Assembly (NCBI GenBank): GCA_015698045.1
Contig: BLAL01000077.1
Coordinates: forward strand, 124,001-188,000
Direction: 5' to 3'
Origin: Rhizophagus clarus
Lineage: Eukaryota; Glomeromycota; Glomeromycetes; Glomerales; Glomeraceae
Length of the DNA stretch: 64,000 nucleotides
Below are positions 58,741 through 64,000 of the stretch, in pieces (the stretch's first letter is position 1; the number at the start of each line of letters is the position of its first letter). Both the position numbers and the translations under genes were made by a program. The notes below the pieces were generated by a model. It saw only the letters and a list, made by a program, of their open reading frames with translations. It did no database searches and was not told where the DNA came from.

Positions 58741-59309
58741 TCATAATAAAACAATAATCACGTGATCACATGTTATAATACCTGATATAAAATGACAATA
58801 AAATTTATAAGTTTAAAAATTCTGTATAAATTCCATATAGACATATACATTTTATATATATTAATTTTTTTGAAAAAATGTTCAAAAATAAATTATGTAT
58901 TAAATATATGGAATTGTTATATAGAATCTATAAAAACGTATGTTAATTATATATGAAATGCATTATTTTTATATATGAATTTCTTATAGGATGTATACTA
59001 TTATATGAAATAAAGTTACAAAACAGCATATATAAAGATGATCCTTTTTATAACAAATTTTTTTCAGTAAAATGAGGATTACTAATATACCAATGACCTT
59101 ATGATTATTTAATAAAAGGATAATTTTTTTAAATATATAATTTATGAAAGGCATAGAATGCTTTTATAAAAGATGTTTAACAAATCATTTTAATAATGTC
59201 AAAATATTAAATTTTATCTTTAATTTTATTAGCTTTGCATTTGTGCATCAGAGTTAACTTCATCCAACATTCCTATAAAAATAAAAATAGGAAGTTTTTT
59301 AAAAAAAAT
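58741..59309. other. AT-rich spacer
   Basis: It contains AATCACGTGATCACATG near 58753 and otherwise nothing recognisable. Confidence 0.4.
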
Positions 59310-60290
59310 AATAATAACACCTCCTCCAGCTTTCCTTTATCTTAATTCCAAAAATCTGATCATATTTTTATTTGGCAATACTACAAAAAACAAAAATTAA
59401 ATAACTTAATTAATTAGAAATAATAATGAAAAACATCTTCTCAACCTTCCTTTATCTTAATTTCAAAACTCCGGTCATGCTTTTTATCTAGTAATACTAC
59501 AAAAAAGAAAAAAAATAAATTAAATAACTTAATTAGAAATAATGATAAAAGACATCTTTTTAATTTTTCTTTACCTTAATTCCAAAAGTCTGGTCATGCT
59601 TTTCATCTAGCAACACTATAAAAAAAAAATTAAATAACTTAAATAACGATAAAAAATATTTTTTCCAACTTCTCTTACCTTAATTTCATCAGTTTAATCA
59701 TGTTTTTCGTTTGGCAATACTACAAAAAAGAAAAAAAAATAAATAATTAAAAAAAAATACTAAAAAACACTTCTCCTAATCCCTTCCTTTACCTTAATTC
59801 CAAAAGTTCAGTCATACTTTTTGTTTGACAACACTACAAAAAAAAAAATTAATTATTAAAAATAATGATGAAAAACACTTCCCTTAACTTTTTTTACCTT
59901 AATTCTATAAGTCTAATCATATTTTTCATCTGACAACACTACAAAAAAGAAAAAATATAAATAATTAGAAAAAACACTGAAAAATATTTCCCTCAAACCC
60001 CCTTACCTTAATTCCAAAAATCTAATTATGCTTTTTGTTTAATAATACTACAAAAAAAAATTAAATAATTAAAAATAATGATAAAAAACACTTTTCCCAA
60101 CCTCCTTTACTTTAATTTCATAAGTCTGATTATATTTTTTATCTGGCAACATTATAAAAAAGAAAAAAAATAAATAATTAGAAAAAACACTGCAAAACAT
60201 TTTCTTTAAACCCTTCCTTACTTTTATTCTAAAAGTCTGATCATGTTTTTTATCCAGCAACATTACAAAAAAAAATAAATTTTTTTTTTT
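59310..60290 (-). repeat. Degenerate minus-strand cassette array, about 118-bp period
   Basis: About eight units clearly related to 1540-3325: on the minus strand TTTTTTGTAG, an island such as TGTTGCCAGATGAAAAGCAT plus GACTTTTGGAATTAAG, then GTAAAG or GTAAGG. Units differ at many positions, mostly C to T and G to A, so this array is older than the one at 1540. Confidence 0.75.
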
Positions 60291-61290
60291 TGCAACAAAG
60301 ATTACTAAATATACCAACAACTTTATTGTAATATAACTTAAATTAAATTGTATACATAAACAAATTTAGTCAGCTAGAGATTAAAAAATAATACATATTT
60401 AACTTTTGAAAAGGAGTAGCCTAGGTGGGATTCCAGATAATTATAATTGAGGTTATATCTGACTATGATTTTAAACTTTACGTATCATTAATCATAATAT
60501 TTTATTAATCTAATATTACTATAAAATATTATAGGAAAAAATGCAGCTTTTAAAAGAAAAATCTTTTAATATTAAAATATTTTAGATTTATTAATTAGAA
60601 ATATAAATAAATCTATATAACATAGTAAAATTTTGGGAATTTTTATACACTTTTTCACTTTCAATATATATAGAAATATACAAAAAAATAAAAATTATTA
60701 TTAATAAATAGAATTTTGTAATTCAATACCATGGCGTTGAATTGCAAAATCCTAATAAATATTACTTTTCAGATTACAAAATTATAGATAATAAAATGAT
60801 GAATATTTTTACAAAGTTTTATACCTATAGCTTTTAAAGTACACTTGGGATGACAAAGGCAAATTTTTACTATAGTAGATATAACCTTTGTTATAATTGT
60901 TTAGAATCCTGTCTAAGTAAAAATACTTATTCCTAAATAGGACTGAAAAAACATACTGAGTAAGGAGAAACAAGAGAATATGTATACTACTAATAATACT
61001 GAGCAAAACTATTTTTCCCAATCCAAAATATTTCAGATTTTTTTTAAAAGACTAAATTTATTCTAAAACCTAAACTTATTCTAAAACTTAAATGTATATC
61101 CAAAATGATAAATATATTTATTTTTTTATTATTTTTTTTTTTTAATGATCTATATATGCTTTTATTGATATTTAGTTTATATATCATATAAACAATTTAT
61201 CAGAAGCTATATCCACCCTGACCTGCAGAATGCGATCATCAAAATATAATTTAAAATAATAAATATAAATATAAAATATTATAAAATTAA
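60291..61290. other. AT-rich spacer
   Basis: No gene supported; the minus-strand 70-codon frame near 60809 has no recognisable features. Confidence 0.4.
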
Positions 61291-61620
61291 CTATTTTTTT
61301 TTTTTTTTGGTCAAAACAAATACATAAGTTTATTAAAATTAAGGAGAACCTTTAATTACAAAATAAAATATATACTGTTTCATCTACCAGGATCGCAACT
61401 ACAAGTGACAAGTACCTGTCATGACCAATTATAATAGCCTATTCTCAACGGTGTAATAGAAAGTCTAATTATAGATTTAAGGGATAAAGGAAACAAAAAA
61501 GAAAAAGAAACATTCTAGAAAAATAACAAAATAAAGCGAAAACATGATTAAATCCAAAGATTCTTAAGTTAAAAGTCGTTAAACTAGGATCCTGAATAAT
61601 ATATATATAGGTCAGATGAA
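61291..61620 (-). repeat. Retroposed tail-like repeat with oligo(T) start
   Basis: A run of T (61291-61306) is followed by sequence related to 51340-51560. In the minus orientation this would be a 3' tail ending in poly(A). It may be the 3' end of a LINE or SINE family. No duplication identified. Confidence 0.4.
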
Positions 61621-61895
61621 AATTTCAAAATTTACTATGATCAATAAGCAAATTATTTTAGGTTCTGCTAAGCAAACTCTTATTATAACCTTTGAATTTT
61701 TTATTCTGCTAAGCAATTTTTTTTCTGACATATATAACTTTATTTAAGTATAAAAAAATAATTTAATTATAATAAATATATATATATTAATAGTAAATTA
61801 ATTTTTTATATCATTGCGAAAAAAAATTGTGAAATTAATTCACTAAATATTAATAAATTAATAATATAAAATGATATACCAACTTCAGAATTTTT

Positions 61896-63835
61896 TTTTT
61901 TTTTTTTTTTTTTAAGGCATTGATAATGCATAAGCTTTTATTTACTTTATATGATAGGCTCCATAGGAGCTGTACAAAAGTATTAAGACATGTTATTAAT
62001 CTAAAAGACTGGTTCAATCAGAATTGCCTATAATTAATAATAACGAACATAAGGGTAAAATGTAAAAAAAAATTAAAATTTGGATCTATCCTAGCACTAA
62101 AGATAAAAATTCTATCGAAACGGTTGGTCATTATCATAACAAAAATACTATCAGATTCCTTATTTGGCCGTTCTCTTTAATAGAGTTTCCAATACTTCAT
62201 TCATTCGTACGATCTCAGCTAAAATCGTCTTCTTTGAAGTAGAGGACCTTTTTGACTTAGATTTGGATTCTTGCTGTCATAGTCAGGATTTGCAGAGTCT
62301 TGCCGATTATTAGTACTGGACGAATAATGTTGATGAGAGGACTGGCCTCTACTGTTTTTAATTGAAATATTATTAGTACCAGTTGTCATCTGCTCAGAGG
62401 ACCGCTTTTTAGTGCTGTTATTTGGGGAGGAAAGGTTAATACTTTGAGTCTTCCCATTGCTCTTATTATGATTAGACTTCGTCGGTTTTCTAGGGTTGTG
62501 AGAGGGGGAGGTATGACGAGTCCAATCAATAATTACGCTATTCCAAACGCTTGAAGTATTTATTAACTGATGTAAGTCGTTCCAATTTGATAAATATTCA
62601 ATTATTTTACTCTTCCCATCTGGTAATTTTACTTCTTTGAACATATTAATTTTGTGGGAGATTAGATAGGCTTCATTATCTTTGTGAACTAGCGCAGCTG
62701 ACGTCATGCTCTCTGGAGGATTCAGTATAGTCGCTTGGTACCTTTCACGTTCATTTCGTTCTTGCAAGGATCAGGATGCTGGAAACCATCTTACAGGGTT
62801 ACCCATTAAAGGTACCATCCAATGTTTTTCATAATTCCTAAAAAGTTCTGCCATCTTAAACTTAACACGGAGTGTCTTGTATTTCTTTTGCCTTTTGACA
62901 GTCATAGAGATGACCTTTCTCCATGTAGATAGCGCATTTATAATAGTGATATTGTCACATTTAGCAGGGATGTCGTATACTATGATATCTCGAATGAAGG
63001 CCTGAAAATTAGGAGCAGAAAGATATCCAGTAATGACCGTAGATGCTTCATTCTTTACTACCGTTCTTGTATTCAGTATGTCTTGCGACTTAACCTTTTT
63101 TTCAGGCGTCGGAATAAGATTTTCTTGACCTGTCATCGTGTTTCGCGTGGGGAAGTAAACTTTTTGGCAAGTGGATCCAGAGAGAAGGCCGAACTTTTGT
63201 TAGCTTTAGCAGCTTCACATTCAGCTTTAGCCTTCTTTCGTTGTTTCTTCTTTTGCGATTTAGTTAATACAGGCTGAAAACTTGTTTCATCTTTTGATTC
63301 TTTTGTGATCGGCATCGTGTTAGATGTTGATTGGTCCACCTCTGGCTGAGATATTTCCATATTCATCGAGGCGTTTTGGTCAGAGTTTTTCATTGGTGCA
63401 TCTATTATTGACTCCTTTCCTTTTTTGGTTTCAGGCTGAGTGTCCTCTAGCAAAGGCTTCGCAGCCTTATGAAAAGTGACTGCGGAGACATGAAGAATAT
63501 AGTCGAGGAGAAAAGGACAGACGTCCCAGTATTTTGCTAACTCTAGTGGTAGTTAGTCAGGGTAACGAGAACCTATAGGTATCTGGAGGGGCGTATCATC
63601 TTGTATATTTCAGGAACTTTTACGAGGCCACAATACTCGCAAAGTTTGTTAGTCGCCCTCTAATATTTCCATAAGTATAGCGATTATTCTTACTTGTAGT
63701 GTTTTAACGAACTCTAGTCTTGTATTCATAATGTTTGGTAGTGACATAGTTATAAAAAGTGTTATTCCCGTCGACTTTACTCAGAAAAATGAAAAATAAA
63801 TTTCGCTGAAAATTTGGTCTGAATGATCGTTGGTT
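61896..63835 (-). mobile_element. ORF1-only LINE-type insertion with poly(A) and 15-bp duplication
   Basis: AACTTCAGAATTTTT occurs at 61881-61895 and 63836-63850. A T run (poly(A) on the minus strand) lies at the 61890s to 61913. This is the signature of target-primed insertion. Only ORF1-like sequence is present: about 300 bp separate the ORF1 end (62219) from the tail, and no endonuclease or reverse transcriptase frame is seen. The copy is therefore a non-autonomous deletion derivative or a 'half-LINE', moved by a related full element. Confidence 0.75.
62219..63453 (-). pseudogene. LINE ORF1-like protein, broken into three frames
   Basis: The N-terminal part is Ser/Thr/Lys-rich (KKKQRKKAKAECEAAKANKS). 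The conserved middle reads VITGYLSAPNFQAFIRDIIV, YDIPAKCDNITIINALSTWR and YKTLRVKFKMAELFRNYEKH, then VRWFPAS and LQERNERERYQATI. The C-terminal part is low-complexity. Breaks: a frameshift near 63135, where TGA of the first part overlaps ATG of the next, and a TGA near 62768 between WFPAS and SLQERN, where Trp is likely in intact copies. The start is uncertain because the frame runs upstream of 63453 without an ATG. Assignment to a Rhizophagus LINE family is from memory of its wording, not from a search. Confidence 0.7.
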
Positions 63836-64000
63836 AACTTCAGAATTTTTAATTTTAATTAATATTAATATAATATTAATATACTATTGCTATTTTAAAA
63901 ATAGTTTTAAAATTTGGAATTTTTTATAAATATTATTATATTTAGATTTATAAAAATCAAAATATAAATTATTGCCAACCCTTATGAACAACTTCTTAAA

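Noticed and set aside
1-64000. tRNA or rRNA genes
   Set aside because: I looked for box-B-like GTTCGA(A)TC with a matching acceptor stem and for conserved rRNA words and found none I could support by eye.

Overview
This is a eukaryotic window. It is very AT-rich, and its compact host genes are cut by many short introns (mostly 50-100 bp). The likely source is an arbuscular mycorrhizal fungus (Glomeromycotina, Rhizophagus-like). That is an inference from composition, intron style, a fungal gene set, a Plavaka-type transposase, and a LINE ORF1 whose wording I associate with Rhizophagus. No search was run.

Layout. 1-8000 is repeat territory: the end of a CACTA-like transposon (1-1205), then tandem arrays of small exon/intron-like cassettes (1540-6240 and 6655-7830), split by a hAT-like element (3326-5582). 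10158-14735 carries two host genes on the minus strand: the circularly permuted GTPase GNL1 and a B-type cyclin. 16854-28962 is a nest of DNA transposons. A divergent gene pair (an unidentified 344-codon gene and a Plavaka-like transposase) has been invaded twice. A 4.9 kb CACTA-like element with a 3-bp target duplication sits in the last exon of the minus-strand gene. A 2.07 kb pogo/Tigger-like element sits in the last intron of the transposase gene.

32690-47603 is the main host-gene block: CNOT9/Caf40 (CCR4-NOT), pyruvate dehydrogenase E1-beta, ketopantoate hydroxymethyltransferase, SEC13, a second pogo-like element, GPALPP1 (DUF3752), SFT2 and a VIP36-like L-type lectin. Three proteins of the early secretory pathway (SEC13, SFT2, the lectin) lie within 9 kb. 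PDB1/panB and SFT2/lectin are divergent pairs sharing short promoters, each with a CACGTG motif. From 48 kb onward there are a decayed gene, a fold-back element, a MITE, a 50-bp hairpin minisatellite, two more cassette arrays, a purine-rich tract and an ORF1-only LINE insertion with a 15-bp target duplication and poly(A) tail.

The most unusual signal is a recurring intron-like module. It has a GTAAG donor, a branch site of TACTAAC type often held inside a small palindrome (GAAACGTT-ACT-AACGTTTC), a polypyrimidine tract and AG, and it alternates with exon-like islands of about 24-46 bp that share one core. It is found in five separate array loci on both strands. Simpler intron-like modules of constant size also occur antisense to the transposase in both pogo copies.
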